Shown one piece after another: positions 1-11,120 of a stretch of DNA of 64,000 nt. The translations under genes were made by a program, and so were the position numbers. Under the pieces are notes generated by a model, which saw only the letters and a program-made list of their open reading frames with translations, was not told where the DNA came from and ran no database searches. The DNA comes from Andrena cerasifolii (lineage: Eukaryota > Arthropoda > Insecta > Hymenoptera > Andrenidae): the NCBI RefSeq assembly GCF_050908995.1, contig NC_135121.1, forward strand, positions 14,818,001 to 14,882,000, read 5' to 3'. How positions within the stretch are numbered: the stretch's first letter is position 1; each line of letters opens with the position of its first letter.

Positions 1-2959
1 ATAATTAAACCGCGATCTTCAGCACGACGGCCATCGATGGATGCTCCTTGTCCCACGCGTGTGCTCGCCACTGGTTATTTTATCAGATATTTATTTTATT
101 TGCCCGGAACGAATTCGTGATCCCTTTCATTTCAATCGATTCGAAAGGAACATGTTTCGAGGGTGGACGTCTTGGATGCTTAAAGACCATTGCTTGTCTT
201 TTGTGTAGGATCATAAGTTATATGAATGGGAAACATAAGAAGTGGAGGTCCTTTAATCCTTCATTGCATAATTTCTTCGATTTTGGAAAAAAATGCATTT
301 TTGGACTCGTACAAGTGATAATAATAAGAGAAAAATAATAACATAAAAATTGTGTTCTTTTATTTTTCCACTTTTTCCGCCGCTACGATTATGATTAGTT
401 AAAAACCGCGGAATTACAACGCTTAGCACGATCTATAAATGTTTACAAACTTATGATATGTATCGTTCATGATAAAGTAGTTACATCACACTACAGGCTA
501 GTTAAAACGAAAAAATTAAAAAGAAAATATATGTCGCAAATTTGCAACAGTATGCAACGAAGGGTTAATAACATTGTGAATTAATACTATATTTCTTAGG
601 GAATACGGAAGTTTGGAATCTAGGAGATGATACACAGATTGGAGAATTTCTTTAACCCTGCAGATCGCGCGAAAGATATTCCCACCCTCGGATATATTAA
701 AATAAGTTGCTCCATAATTTTTAACGAATATATGAAAGACATTTATTTCGCTGTAACGGAACCTCCGTCAGAAAACTGTGGTCTCGGAGCACACAAGATG
801 GCGCAGAAGGGTGCAGTTTTAAAATTACGAATTTACATGGCGTCCAGACATGCACGCGCGGCGTAACACCGTGTCCCATGCGCATTAAATTATTGTTTTG
901 CACGGTAGGTTTATATTCTGATTACCTTATAATCGCGAGACATTCCGCGAGATAACTATGCGCCGGATTTGCATTTATCAGCTAGAGAACGTTTCGCCCA
1001 GGTCTGCTGCCTTTTTCCCCCTTTTCCGCCGGCGTCCTCCTGCAAGAATGTTAATTGCGCGGAAGATTTGTGAGCCGAACGAATTTTTTACAACGAATGC
1101 TTACTTCCCCGCTCCTGTGTTTATTCATTCCTCGTCACTCGCGCATTTTAATGCGAACACCTCGTATAATCTCGAAAACCCGTTGGCGTAGCAAAATCCC
1201 CGAAGCAGCCCCCCTGGCGTTCCACCGTCCCATTCGAAAATATTCCTGTAGCTACCTCGTTGCGGGAATGAAATGGGGGCCTGTCGTCGTGACGCGGCCT
1301 TAAATATCGCAATTGTTCCAAGCTTCGATATCCAGATGCTAATGAAGCTCGCGGCGCAGGAAATGGTAGGTGCTGATTTAGGCTCGACGCTCGGAATAAA
1401 ATCCAACGCGAGGCGGACGCGCGCTGTCCGATACGGCTTTATGACAAAATTCGCAGACAAATTTCGGCTCGTCGTTCAATGGCTGTTCACGATATTCCCC
1501 CCCGCAAATTTCATGTTAATCATTCGTTCATTTACATGCATTCCGGCAACGCGCAACGGCGAAGAACAAACTACTCGATTCCATTACGGTCACGTACGGC
1601 AAAACTGCGTTGAATCACTTGGATAGCTGGCGTTCAGCAGGTAGAAATGGGACGTCCGAGTCCGCAGCCAGCGTTTCGGGCGCTGTCTAGTAACAGACGT
1701 TGCTAATTGCAGTTCTCGTTTAATCTTTGTCGTTGTTATCCGTGATACGAACGAATTAATTGCTCGAGAGGGAAGACAGTAAACGAACCGCAGGAATGAT
1801 CGATCAGCCATTGATTAGCGTGGAGCTTGGGTTATTGACGCGGACGTTGAAGATGCTTGCTCGTGTTGAATACACATGCCTCGATGCTGAACAAGTAGTT
1901 CCTCTAGGTGCGTTGCGATCGAGAGACGATCGCATCGATCGGTACGCACAGACTTTAATTAGAACCCAAATAGTACATCTGCTCCAATGCTCCATTTTGG
2001 AGACGTAAATGGTTACACCTGATTTTATATTACTGCCCTTCTCTGTTTCGAGTGCAGACTCGAAACGGTTGTAACGTTTATCACGAATTTGTATCTAATC
2101 TTGAGACCCCAGCTGCACGTCGAATAGACGGCACTGTATTTTACAACGCGACTGTGAATATGAAATAATGTGGAGAATATTATCAGTAATCGTAACGCGC
2201 CGAGTGCGGATTATTTCCGAAATTCTAATCCACAGATACTGACTCTTAAATCCTGTAAATCTATCGTTTATAACATCGATGAGCTTTGCTAATCGTTCAG
2301 CATAATCGGCTGTTAAATCGAGTCATCGGCTTCCCCTCGTGCGTTATTTTACAACGCGGCTGATTCGCCGATTTCAACAATTATTCGGTTCGAGTAGCAC
2401 ACGGTCGCGATTTATGGAACTACTTCGAGTCTCGCGATTATTAGCCCCCGGCGTTTGTTCCTCCGAATTTGAAAAGTAATGCGAGACCCGGGACTACAAC
2501 GCCAGAGGATCCGGCTTGGCAATTTTCATTGGACAGGCACACGATTGATAGAGTTTCTCCGAAGACGTTAAAAGCGTGCGAAGCAGTGCATTTTAATTTG
2601 TTGAACAGTCTTTTAATCGATCGGTCAGAACGGTGGACTCAGCGCTATGAGATTCGCTGGGGTAAGTCTACCCACTTGACGGTGCGTCGCTGGCAGATCA
2701 AATGGTGAAATCTACCCTTCGCTTTGCCCTACAACGGGCTATTTTATAATTCCATTGCATTGAACTCGCGATACTAAAGTTGCCAAAAGCACATATCGAT
2801 ATGAGAAACGTTGACTGTTTCATGAATTTCGATGTTTTTATAATTTACTAATTCTACAGAAGCTTAATTCGTGCAGCGTAGAGGGAAATCGATATGTATC
2901 TAAGTACTTAGGTGCTAGGTTTATGAAATAACGAAAAACCTTTGTAAGAAATTGATATA
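1..2959. other. Non-coding DNA without recognised feature
   Basis: Mixed AT-rich and CpG-containing sequence. Open frames are short (the largest is about 117 codons at 1273-1626), occur on both strands and carry no recognisable domain. I found no tRNA-like T-loop, no paired inverted ends and no long tandem repeat. Confidence 0.6.
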
Positions 2960-3349
2960 CAAGGTGAATGTCCCAATTTCTGCTCATTTCGTATTTTTCT
3001 TATTATTATATGCGTTACGCATAGTTGCAACAAAATAATTCTAATAATTATTGTATGCGTTACGCTATAGTTGCAACAAAATAATTCTAAATTATTTAAA
3101 CATTTACGCGAGTGTCGCACGAGCTTGGGTCAATACATACATCGCTATTTAGAGCATTATATATTTAATTACAAATTACTAATAGTTAAGCATCTTGAAA
3201 TATCTTTCTTAAATAGTTTTTGATTTGGTTGATTTATTATTAAAGAACTAATCAGTTACTCTACAAAATTTCGATGACAAACAAATTTTTTACACCTTCT
3301 TTATGACGAGTTACCTGTTAAATGAGCAGAAATTTGGACATTCACCTTA
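2960..3349. mobile_element. TA-type miniature inverted-repeat element (MITE), 390 bp
   Basis: The left end from 2962 reads AGGTGAATGTCCCAATTTCT and continues TGCTCATT. The right end, read on the minus strand from 3347, repeats it with one visible change, giving inverted repeats of about 28 bp. The right flank is TA and the left flank is CA, consistent with a TA duplication in which one T has changed. The interior is AT-rich, holds a duplicated 45-bp unit and has no transposase. Size, ends and flanks fit a non-autonomous Tc1/mariner- or pogo-type MITE; that assignment is inference. Confidence 0.75.
3011..3101. repeat. Two-copy 45-bp tandem repeat
   Basis: The unit beginning TGCGTTACGC and containing GTTGCAACAAAATAATTCTA occurs at 3011 and again at 3056. 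The second copy has one extra T. It lies inside the 2960-3349 MITE, so it probably arose by slippage or internal duplication within the element. Confidence 0.8.
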
Positions 3350-3689
3350 TTTCTTGAATTTCTGCAATAAATATACCTACCTACGTTAGATGCAAGCAGC
3401 CAAATCGAGGCTCGTCTTTGAATCGCTATAGGTACAGAATATCTACTTGAGATATGAGCATAATAAATTCGATACGATGGTGGCTACAAAGTAAACAATT
3501 AAATACACACTCTCCGGTTCCGTCATTCCCTACACCCCGTTACTTGACCAAACAGCGAAAGGGTTGATCGTTCTGACGGGGCTGGCCGCGCGGAACGCCG
3601 CTGTCGCGACTCCTCGGTAGCCGAGCTTCTCCATAAATCGATCGGAAACATCAATAGCATTCAGCGCGACTCATTAACCGTGGAGGCCG
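3350..3689. other. Non-coding DNA without recognised feature
   Basis: AT-rich sequence that becomes CpG-rich after about 3540. No open frame, repeat or paired end was recognised. Confidence 0.5.
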
Positions 3690-3828
3690 ATCGATCCACC
3701 GGCCGAGTCCGTATAAACACTCGATCAAAGACGTGCGTACACATTACACGGGGGCCAAGTACAATGCACACAGACAGGGACGAGGGACCTCTTAAAACAC
3801 ACCTCCGCGTCGCTGGACGGCGAGCGCC

Positions 3829-3856
3829 CGTCGTCGTCGTGGTCGTGGTCGTCGCC
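3829..3856. repeat. Imperfect (GTC)n microsatellite
   Basis: Repeated GTC units interrupted by GTG (cgtcgtcgtcgtggtcgtgg and onward). It lies at the start of the GC-rich block. Confidence 0.7.
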
Positions 3857-3956
3857 GTTCTTCTTTCGCAACGGAAAGAGAGACCAGACCGGGGTGGCCG
3901 AGAGATGGATAGCGACGGAGGTAGTTTTATCGTGGTGGAAGAGCAGCTGCGGAGGA

Positions 3957-3966
3957 GGGGGGGGGG
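3957..3966 (+). repeat. G10 homopolymer in a purine tract
   Basis: Ten consecutive G inside a G/A-rich strand (3951-3972). It could form a G-quadruplex or be length-polymorphic. Confidence 0.8.
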
Positions 3967-5286
3967 AGGGGTAGGCAGCCCGTGGAAAAACGAGAAAAAA
4001 ATGTTGGCGGAGAGTTGGCAGGGGGAAGAGGGTTGGTGGTGGTCGACGAGGGGTTAGGAAGGACGACGAAAAACGAGGCGGAGAGCAGGGGTGCAAGGGA
4101 GAAGGAAAAAGTCCGAGGGGTAGCAGGGAAAATGGTGCCACCCCCGCGAGGAATTTCGGTATCGCGGCCATTGCAGCTGGAGGGCGTGGCCGCGCAGACG
4201 CTGCCAAAGAAAAATCGCCGCTCGCAGCGAGGAAAAGCAGCGCGCGCCGTGCCGGGAAACGCGCGACGCGTTACGCGAGACAAAAAAAAAATAGAGAGGA
4301 GCCTCGCGGAGGGGTGCGCCGGAGGGGTTGTCGTCGCGACTAAGAGGACCAGGGAAGAGGGAGGATAACGCGCGCGCCAGCGCGCTCCGAAGAGGGCGCC
4401 CTTTCGCTCCGTCGAAGCGCGCACATCTCCGCCGGAAGTCGTCCCTCTCTTCCTCTTTCTCGCCTCTCTTTCCCGTCGCAACTGCCCACCCTCCTGTGCG
4501 CCGTCCCTTTTCCCTCGTTTTCGCTCCCTCTTTCTCACCACTGGCTGGCTGGTCCACGCTCGAGAACGCCCGAGAGCATACACGCACGCCGCTCTTTCTC
4601 CTCTCCCTTTCGCTCTCCTTCGTCATCCCCATCGCGTCACGGTTGCCGACCCGCGTCCACAGCCCCCCCTTGGTAACCACCCTGCCAGTGTACGACTGTG
4701 TGTGTGCGCGCCGTTGGCAGACTCGACTCTCTGTCTGTTCCGCGTTAGTCGTCGCAGGAGGAACGCAGGAGAAGAGGCGCGGTGGAAGGAAGAAGAGGGT
4801 TGAACAGCGGGATTTGCGGCCCGAGGGTATTCACCAGGTTGAGAGGGGGCGCGGAGGTGCGCGAAACGGAGACGCGAGGGGGAGGGGGAAGCACCGAGTG
4901 AGCATCAAAATTATTTTCCAGCGGGCACACCGCCGGCGCGGGCACCACCCCGAAATTTCAGCCCTTTAATTTCAGATGGTATGATAATTCGCGGCGATAT
5001 TTCACACGAGTCTGGAACCTGGCTCAACGTGGATTTTATTGCGGCCGTGCGGCCAGGGCGGAGGCGGGGCCGGGACGAAAATTTCCACGGAATTGCGGGA
5101 AATAGGGATCTACGAGAAGGGACGGTCGGTCTACGAAGTTGTTAATTAATCTAGGCGCCTAGATTCTCGCCGCTTCTACTTGGGGGTTGCCCGCCGTTGA
5201 AAATTTCCGCGACGTCTCGCGCGCGCAACGGATGCGCGGGGTCTTGGGTACTCACAGTGTTAACAGTTCTCACCTTATTTTTACAG

Positions 5287-5384
5287 GTTGGCCAGAAGAG
5301 GGTTGGAGATCTTGGGAGAGACGCCTGCAGACTGGTTCTGAGCACCTGAAAGAAGATTTGGAGTTGAAGCGATTAGATACATTG
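5287..5384 (+). other. Candidate 98-nt internal exon
   Basis: A pyrimidine-rich tract ending in ttatttttacag (AG at 5285-5286) is a good 3' splice site. A GT at 5385 (attg|gtaatg) could serve as a donor. Of the three frames only the third stays open across the segment, giving a short charged peptide (the part RLQTGSEHLKEDLELK is read directly) with no recognised domain. The segment lies just downstream of the GC-rich block, so a second untranslated or small coding exon of a transcript starting there is plausible. Chance occurrence is equally possible. Confidence 0.2.
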
Positions 5385-5699
5385 GTAATGTTATATTTCT
5401 CCCTTGTGGAAATAGGTAATTGGTTAGGGAGCGGAGCTAAAGATGTTGATAGTTTTTGGTAAGCTTTCATTGGACATGCGTTTTGAAATAGAGTGGGGAA
5501 CGTGAGAGACCATTAGATATAATTATAAACGAAATAATTCTCGGTCCAGATAATTTAAAAACCACTATTCTTCACGATTTGGTTGCAAGCAGAAAGTATA
5601 TTGAGAAGATTGAGATGAGGTCGTGTATTCACAGAAACGATGGCGGTCCTTGCATTGTATACAAGTCTATAGCAAGGTTAGTAATTCTATGATTTGAAG
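5385..5699. other. Non-coding DNA without recognised feature
   Basis: AT-rich sequence between the candidate exon and the next transposon. No open frame or repeat was recognised. Confidence 0.5.
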
Positions 5700-6892
5700 T
5701 AAGGGAGAGTCGTGCAGTACTGATCGCTCTAGATTTTTTTGTTATATCTTGCGGTAGAGTTGATAAAAATCAGAAATTCAAAAACGTGTTTGTAGTATAG
5801 ATGGAACTTAATAAGAGGAGGGAAATTATTTTTGTGAAATTTGATAATAAGAATTGATAATTCGCAAAAGTAAAAAAGTTGTAATTTCTAGGAAACGAAA
5901 AATTGTCGTCCAGTACCGACCAACTATTAAATTAGTAGATTTTTAGGTCTAAATGATTAACAATGTTAATAAAAAGGCATTTAATTGGTACAATATAAGA
6001 TTCTTTTGAAATTTTATTTGTACAAACATCGCAAGTATAATACTTAATTAATATTCTCCAGATCTGTGCATTCGACGTGTGTTCAACCTTCACATTCGGT
6101 ACACTGCACCCAAATTTTGTCAAATGATTTCTTGCAAACAGAAATGGGCAAAATTTTTATTTAAATAAAATTTCGAATAACGAAAAAAAATTAACTTTAT
6201 TCATCGAATAAATTCTCGTAGAATAAAAAAGTTAACTTTGTCCATCGAATTAAATTCTCATTGAATAAACAAATTAAATTTATTTGTCGAATAATCTAAA
6301 GTTAAAGTAACTTTTGTTTGATTCTTATTTAAATAATTTTGTATTTAGTTAATTCCCAACTGTGCTTGCAAATAACACACTCGATAACTTCTTCATTAAA
6401 TCCTAGCTTCCTGTTTGTTAGGTTATCATACCTATCCTTATTTACTTTATTTTTCTGCGGGACAAGGTAGAAGGAAGGCTAAATGAACATCTTATAAATT
6501 AATCTGAGTTGCTAACAAATTGAACTTACAGATAAGAAAAATTTTGTCTCTACTGGTTGACAGTCTATTGGTCGGTACTGCACGACCCACACGGGGAAAC
6601 ATTTTAGATCATGGTATATGGTACACAAAAATATTGCAGAACTCTGGCGTTTTAGTAAACTTAATAGACTAGAGATAGTATACATAATACAACAAAATTA
6701 TTTACTCAAATGTGATACAACAGATTAGCTTTAAAAAATAACTTTTAACCCACTGAATATCAACGTATACGTTTAGTGATAGAAATAGGTTATAGAGAAT
6801 TGTCATTTTCATTTGTTAATGCATATAAAGCGCTAATATCTGGTCGAAGAAACGAGAACTAACTTTGGTCGGTACTGTATGACTCTCCCCTA
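5700..6892. mobile_element. TA-flanked inverted-repeat transposon with subterminal repeats, 1.19 kb
   Basis: The left end after TA (5700-5701) reads AGGGAGAGTCGTGCAGTACT. The right end before TA (6891-6892), read on the minus strand, is GGGGAGAGTCATACAGTACC, so about 26 bp pair with a few differences. The word CAGTACCGACCAA or close variants lies at the left tip, at 5911-5923, inverted at 6568-6580 and inverted at the right tip. Such subterminal repeats usually bind transposase. The interior is AT-rich and includes diverged tandem units near 6191-6297. A 63-codon minus frame (5932-6123) has no recognised domain. TA duplication and termini fit a Tc1/mariner or pogo-type non-autonomous element; the family is inferred. 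Confidence 0.8.
6191..6297. repeat. Diverged tandem repeat of about 42 bp
   Basis: Units starting TTAACTTTATTCATCGAAT (6191), TTAACTTTGTCCATCGAAT (6232) and TTAAATTTATTTGTCGAAT (6274) follow each other inside the 5700-6892 element. The last unit is partial. Confidence 0.65.
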
Positions 6893-7134
6893 TTAAAATA
6901 TTCGCTACGCTCCTAAAACTATTTAAATGAGAGTAATAAAAACGCATCCGAGTAATAAATGTAAATAAGTGAAAACAATACTGACGATTCTATAATAATC
7001 CCAAAGAAACTCTATTTCGACTTCAGAATCCCATCAAGCACCCTCCTCTATACGTATCTTCTTCAGCTTCCCTCTCGCATTAGAACGTTCCCCTCAAAAG
7101 AAGCAAGATATCGAAACAGAAACGATCAAAGTCT
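6893..7134. other. Non-coding DNA without recognised feature
   Basis: AT-rich sequence with no recognised element. Confidence 0.5.
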
Positions 7135-7800
7135 CTAAGCTGTAATCCACCAGGTCGCAACGCCGTTCCCTACAGAACCACCCTCGTCCACTCTCGCCCC
7201 TCCCCCCGATGCAATATCCCCCCAAAATTCCGTCGACATGTTCCTCCGCCACGTCCTAACGTCTAATTCCGACCAGCGTATACAGACAGCCAGCAAATGG
7301 GCTAAACGTCCCCGCGCGTGTTTCAGCGTCCAGCGGGGGTGTCTCGGGAGTTCGTCGTCGCAGATAGCGGCGTGGGGCGGCACGAAACGTGGCGGAGGCA
7401 TCCAGAACTTTATCCTCGACGGTGCAAAGCGTCGCAATTTCGTTTCGCCGTGGTGGAATGGGCGTAGAGAAGGGTGGGGTACAGGCAGGAGGGGGTAGGT
7501 TCGTGGGGCAGTTAAACGAACGCAGGTAGAAGAATAAGAGGAAGAGCGAGGGGGAACGGAGATTGTCGGGGGAGAGGCGGCAATTTTTTAAAATTAAGGC
7601 AGTTAAACCTAATCTCCAGGTGTGCAGGCGCATGCGCGTAGAAGTCGTAAAAACTCGGCTACACCATGGCAGAGGCCACCCCCTTCCTTCTTCCCTTCTG
7701 TCTCATTTCGGCTCTTTTTCCCTCGGCCGAGCTCGGCCACCCCGTATCGTTCAGGCACGGGTTCCGCAGCGACGCCGCACAGTGGGGCTGGAAAGGAAAA
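7135..7800. promoter_or_regulatory. GC-rich CpG-dense block, possible regulatory region
   Basis: GC-rich sequence with short overlapping open frames on both strands (up to 125 codons, 7256-7633 minus). None has a recognisable domain. Its composition resembles the 3.7-5.1 kb block. Near its end an isolated CACAGTGG preceded by CGCCG lies at 7773-7785. Confidence 0.2.
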
Positions 7801-7876
7801 AAGTCTTAAAATGAAAGTTGTATTTTTGAGTATCCATCACTGTATCCTGATAGCTAATTGACCAACGTATCTAACG

Positions 7877-8785
7877 TATGGGCTAGGTAAGTATCTTCGG
7901 CGCGGAGCGCTCGCGCCGTCTCTCGGATGTTTTTTTTTAAATATTGAGAGTATATGGGCGGCAACTGTTTAAGATTCAAACGTGAAATACGCGATTTGCA
8001 ATTTGTTGTTTAACGGGTTGTACGTGGTTACGGGTATAATGTAAATATATATAAAGTTCAAGTTGAGGTAATTACGTAAGGTAAATGTCCCAATTAGCGA
8101 CCCAGTCCCAATTACTGACACTTTATCCATTATATTTAAATATGATTTTTTTTCGGTTCGGAACGGGCGTTAAAAGTATTAAATTCGATTCGTGAATATT
8201 CAAAGTATCTTGCTGATGGTTTCGCTAATGTATATCATAACATATAATTAAGTAATTAATAAATGTTTTCACGTGTGTCAGCTACAAAGCCGTGATAAAG
8301 TAGTTTCTTGTTACCGAACTTAAGAACGGCCAAATTTGAGGTATTAAGTATTTCTTACACGATTATATTAATGTAAGAAATCTATATTCAAATAAGTTAA
8401 AAAATAATTGTAAATTTACTATTTAAAAAAAATTGCATCGAATTTTTTATTAAATTCATAATAATTGTGGGGTCAATAATCGGTATTATGTGCACATACT
8501 GATACACAGGAATGAAGAGTTCTCAGTGGACGTTATACCTAAAATTGAAAGATTTTATTACGAATATTTTATAAAGTTATTGCCATCGCCTTGTTGCGTG
8601 GCCGTCCAGTGAATTTCGTACGGAGTTTATCCTTTAACTAATTTCAAACATTTAAAACCTCCGCTAATTCCACCCTCTTTCCTTTCCCTACTATATTCAA
8701 CCATGTCATACATTCGATTAATCATCCCACTTTTCAAAAAAGTGACCGCGAGGCGGCGCCCTCCGCGGTACTTACCTAGCCCATA
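7877..8785. repeat. Inverted 17-bp repeat pair enclosing 0.9 kb, possible transposon ends
   Basis: TATGGGCTAGGTAAGTA at 7877-7893 recurs as its exact reverse complement at 8769-8785. Beyond it, both inward flanks are GC-rich (gcggagcgctcgcgcc on the left, gcggagggcgccgcc on the right read inward) before a sudden AT-rich interior. The pairing suggests terminal repeats of an element of about 909 bp, but I could not identify a matching target-site duplication. The word also contains a consensus splice donor (CTAG|GTAAGTA). Confidence 0.45.
8077..8127 (+). mobile_element. Single left end of a TA-type MITE-like element
   Basis: After TA at 8077-8078 the sequence reads AGGTAAATGTCCCAATTAGC and, shortly after, CCCAATTACTGACAC. 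This resembles the tips of the 2960-3349 element (AGGTGAATGTCCCAATT) and of 36411-36626 (AATTACTGACACC). A convincing right end was not found. The text near 8471-8485 (ggggtcaataatcgg) is at best a decayed partner. Confidence 0.4.
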
Positions 8786-9189
8786 TGACAGATATATCAT
8801 ATTCATGTTAATTGCAAAGAAAAATTGATCTGAAGTTGACCGTTCGAGATTGTCGATACTTTTGTTAATTAGATCTATCAAACGGTAAAAGTATTATCAA
8901 TTGTTTAAACAATTAGAAAAAAGTTATAAACAAAAATATTAATAATGTTTTCTAAAATTCGTTGCTTCAAGTAAAATCTGAACTGGATGTTTAAACAATT
9001 ATGAAACACAATTTTACGGTTTATTTATGAAACACAGTTTACGGGGTTTATTACTATTTCATTTGTTAAAAATGCTTCATTTTTATTAATGTTCCTGTCC
9101 ATATAACCATTGACTATTAACAAATAATATAAAAAACAGTACTAAAAAAATATTGAGAAACACCGAAGTTATGAGATTTTTTCCGCGAA
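8786..9189. other. AT-rich non-coding DNA
   Basis: Very AT-rich with short homopolymers. No open frame or paired repeat was recognised. Confidence 0.5.
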
Positions 9190-9900
9190 TCCTATGCTAC
9201 GTGCCCCATTGTGCGCCGGCTGCGCCGCCCTTGGCGTCCCCGGTCGCTGGTTAAATTGCCGCACGAAACGTTCTTAATGTCCAACGGCGGTCGGCTACCC
9301 TCTCCTTTCGCCGTATCAACTCTCCCGCTCCCACAGCCGTCCACGTCTGCCACCCTTCGCCGTTTCTTTGCGTTCACCATCGTTTCGCCTTCCCACCCTC
9401 GCATCGCCGTCTCCCCCGCAGGCGAACCCTTCCCGCGTCTGTCTTTTTTCCATTCCTTCGTTCATTTTCTGTTTATTCCCCAGCGCAGACCACCTTCGAT
9501 GCCATCCTGCCCTCCGTTAACCCCCCGCCACCCGCTACCGTCCACGGCCACCCCTATCTATCCATCTCCTCCTCGTATCGCGGTGTGTTTTCGAAGGGTC
9601 GCCACCTCTCCCTTTTGTTTTCCGCGGGCCGCTCCTCGCGGGCAAACGACCGGGCCGGTCGCAGCGGCGCCATCGTGCGCGCGGACGCGTCGAATGCCGG
9701 GTTACGAGCGGCCGCCACCGCGATAAACGCGCGAATTATGCTTAATATCGCCGGTTATCTGGCCGCTCCACGACGCGCCGCCTCCATTCTCACGGAACCG
9801 CCGGTTTTCCAGGCCGCGCGATCGCCCCGCTACCATCTCGCGGAACGGCCCCAGGGACTCGCGGAGGAGACGCGAGAATGCCCGCGGTCGTTACTTTAAT
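9190..9900. promoter_or_regulatory. GC-rich CpG-dense block, possible regulatory region
   Basis: Pyrimidine-rich and CpG-dense on the top strand. A 171-codon plus frame (9211-9726) is Pro/Arg/Ser low-complexity text and overlaps other frames, so it is not a credible protein. The region may be a promoter or untranslated exon, without direct proof. Confidence 0.2.
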
Positions 9901-10366
9901 GGCACCCGATACGACGCGCGGCGCAACGCCCTGGAAAATGTATCGCGATTTAACCGTCGCCACGCCACTTGCTGGCCGATGCTGTAACAGCAGGGATGCG
10001 GTTCAGCAGGTATTCGGGATCGTCCTGTTTCAGCGGGACGAGATCTCCGCTGAGATTTCTGTTCTTCTAGATCGCTGCGAGAGGAAAGCAGAAGTTCGTA
10101 CGTAGTTGGTACGGCGGTCGCGCAGGGGCAAGAGTGCCGTGGATGAGGGTAAAGCTCGAGGGATTTGGGATTAAGGAGCGGAGGGAAGAAACCTGTATGC
10201 GAGAGATGCACAGATGCAGTGCGTAATAATAAAAAAGTATCACCCTGCTTCTTGAACATTGTAATTTGCACATTTCTAAGGAGACAATTTTTAAAGTAAT
10301 TCGGCACGATGAGCAATTATTTCAATTCAGATGTGGGAGAATTTCGTTGTGAGAGGAAAGAAATGG
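9901..10366. other. Non-coding DNA without recognised feature
   Basis: Moderate GC falling to AT-rich. A 141-codon minus frame (9891-10316) has no recognised domain. Confidence 0.5.
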
Positions 10367-11120
10367 TAGAGGAAGTGCAGTATATTTGGAATATCTGTTT
10401 GTTTAAGACGAATAAAAAATTACGGCAGAGGATGGGAACAAATAAAACTGCATAATATCATAGGGAAACTAATAAGCTTTTATATTTCAACCTCTCAGTA
10501 ACAATAAAAAAAAGAAAAGTAGCTGAAACTTTGGTCTAAATGAAAAATGATAGGAAGTATCGATTTCGGTAAGGTGCGGGTAATTTGGAATACCGGTATT
10601 CTAATTTACCTTCGCTTTATAAACTTAAAGGAAAAAAAGTAGATAATAAAATTATTTTCTTTTATAATGTAATCAGACTAAAAACTCACAATATAGGAAT
10701 AATCTTAGGAAAATATAAATGGCGTTACGCGTGAAACAGAAGCATTGCTAAGCTTTGGAATATTCCAAATTACCTTGAACTTCGGTATTCCGAATTAGCA
10801 ACATGCCATTGAAACCTAAAATTTCATGTCACGCTTTGCACCCTCGAAATTGTCGCAAAACTGAAACGGAACCATAGAAGGAACGTATAAATGAATAGAT
10901 TAAGTGTTTAACACTAAAGTTTCGACATATTTTAACCATAATTGAAACGATTGAATACTTGCTGAAAAAGTTTTGCAGATTGACGTTTTCTTATTCTGCA
11001 GATTAAGACGAAAATGTAGAAATGGCGGTTCATCCACAAATTAGATAACGTTAGGAGTTTATTAGATACTTCGGTATTCCAAATTACCAACAATATTCCA
11101 AACATGCTGCACTTCCTCTA
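10367..11120. mobile_element. TA-flanked inverted-repeat transposon with subterminal repeats, 754 bp
   Basis: TA at 10367-10368 is followed by GAGGAAGTGCAGTATATTTG (continuing GAATAT). The right end, inverted, reads GAGGAAGTGCAGCATGTTTG before TA at 11119-11120. The word GGTAATTTGGAATACCG or fragments of it recur in both orientations inside each half: near 10579-10610 as a near-palindrome, at 10755-10774, at 10783-10799 and at about 11071-11088. No transposase frame remains. Perfect TA flanks and paired tips support a non-autonomous Tc1/mariner or pogo-type element; the family is inferred. Confidence 0.82.
10579..10610. repeat. 32-bp near-palindrome inside the 10367-11120 element
   Basis: Two inverted copies of the element's subterminal word meet at CCGG: GGTAATTTGGAATACC is followed by GGTATTCTAATTTACC. 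It can fold into a hairpin and probably represents paired transposase-binding sites. Confidence 0.75.

Larger units (their letters stand above)
3690..5130. promoter_or_regulatory. GC-rich CpG-dense block, candidate promoter or first-exon region
   Basis: Strongly GC-rich with many CpG dinucleotides. The top strand is purine-rich at about 3900-4140 and 4225-4370, then pyrimidine-rich at about 4430-4640. The block also holds a GTC-type repeat near 3829-3856 and a run of ten G at 3957-3966. Overlapping open frames of 208 to 218 codons on both strands (for example 3927-4583 minus and 4328-4969 plus) are low-complexity Arg/Pro/Ser text and are not credible proteins. Such a block can mark a promoter or 5' untranslated exon in an insect genome, but no start site is demonstrated. 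Confidence 0.3.

Noticed and set aside
3927..4969. Open frames of 208 to 218 codons on both strands
   Set aside because: They overlap each other in several phases and read as Arg/Pro/Ser low-complexity text, as expected in GC-rich DNA where stops are rare.
8471..8500. ggggtcaataatcgg as the right end of the 8077 MITE
   Set aside because: Only a short, weak resemblance to the left end and no TA at the expected place.
9211..9726. 171-codon Pro/Arg-rich frame
   Set aside because: Low complexity in CpG-rich DNA, with several overlapping frames.
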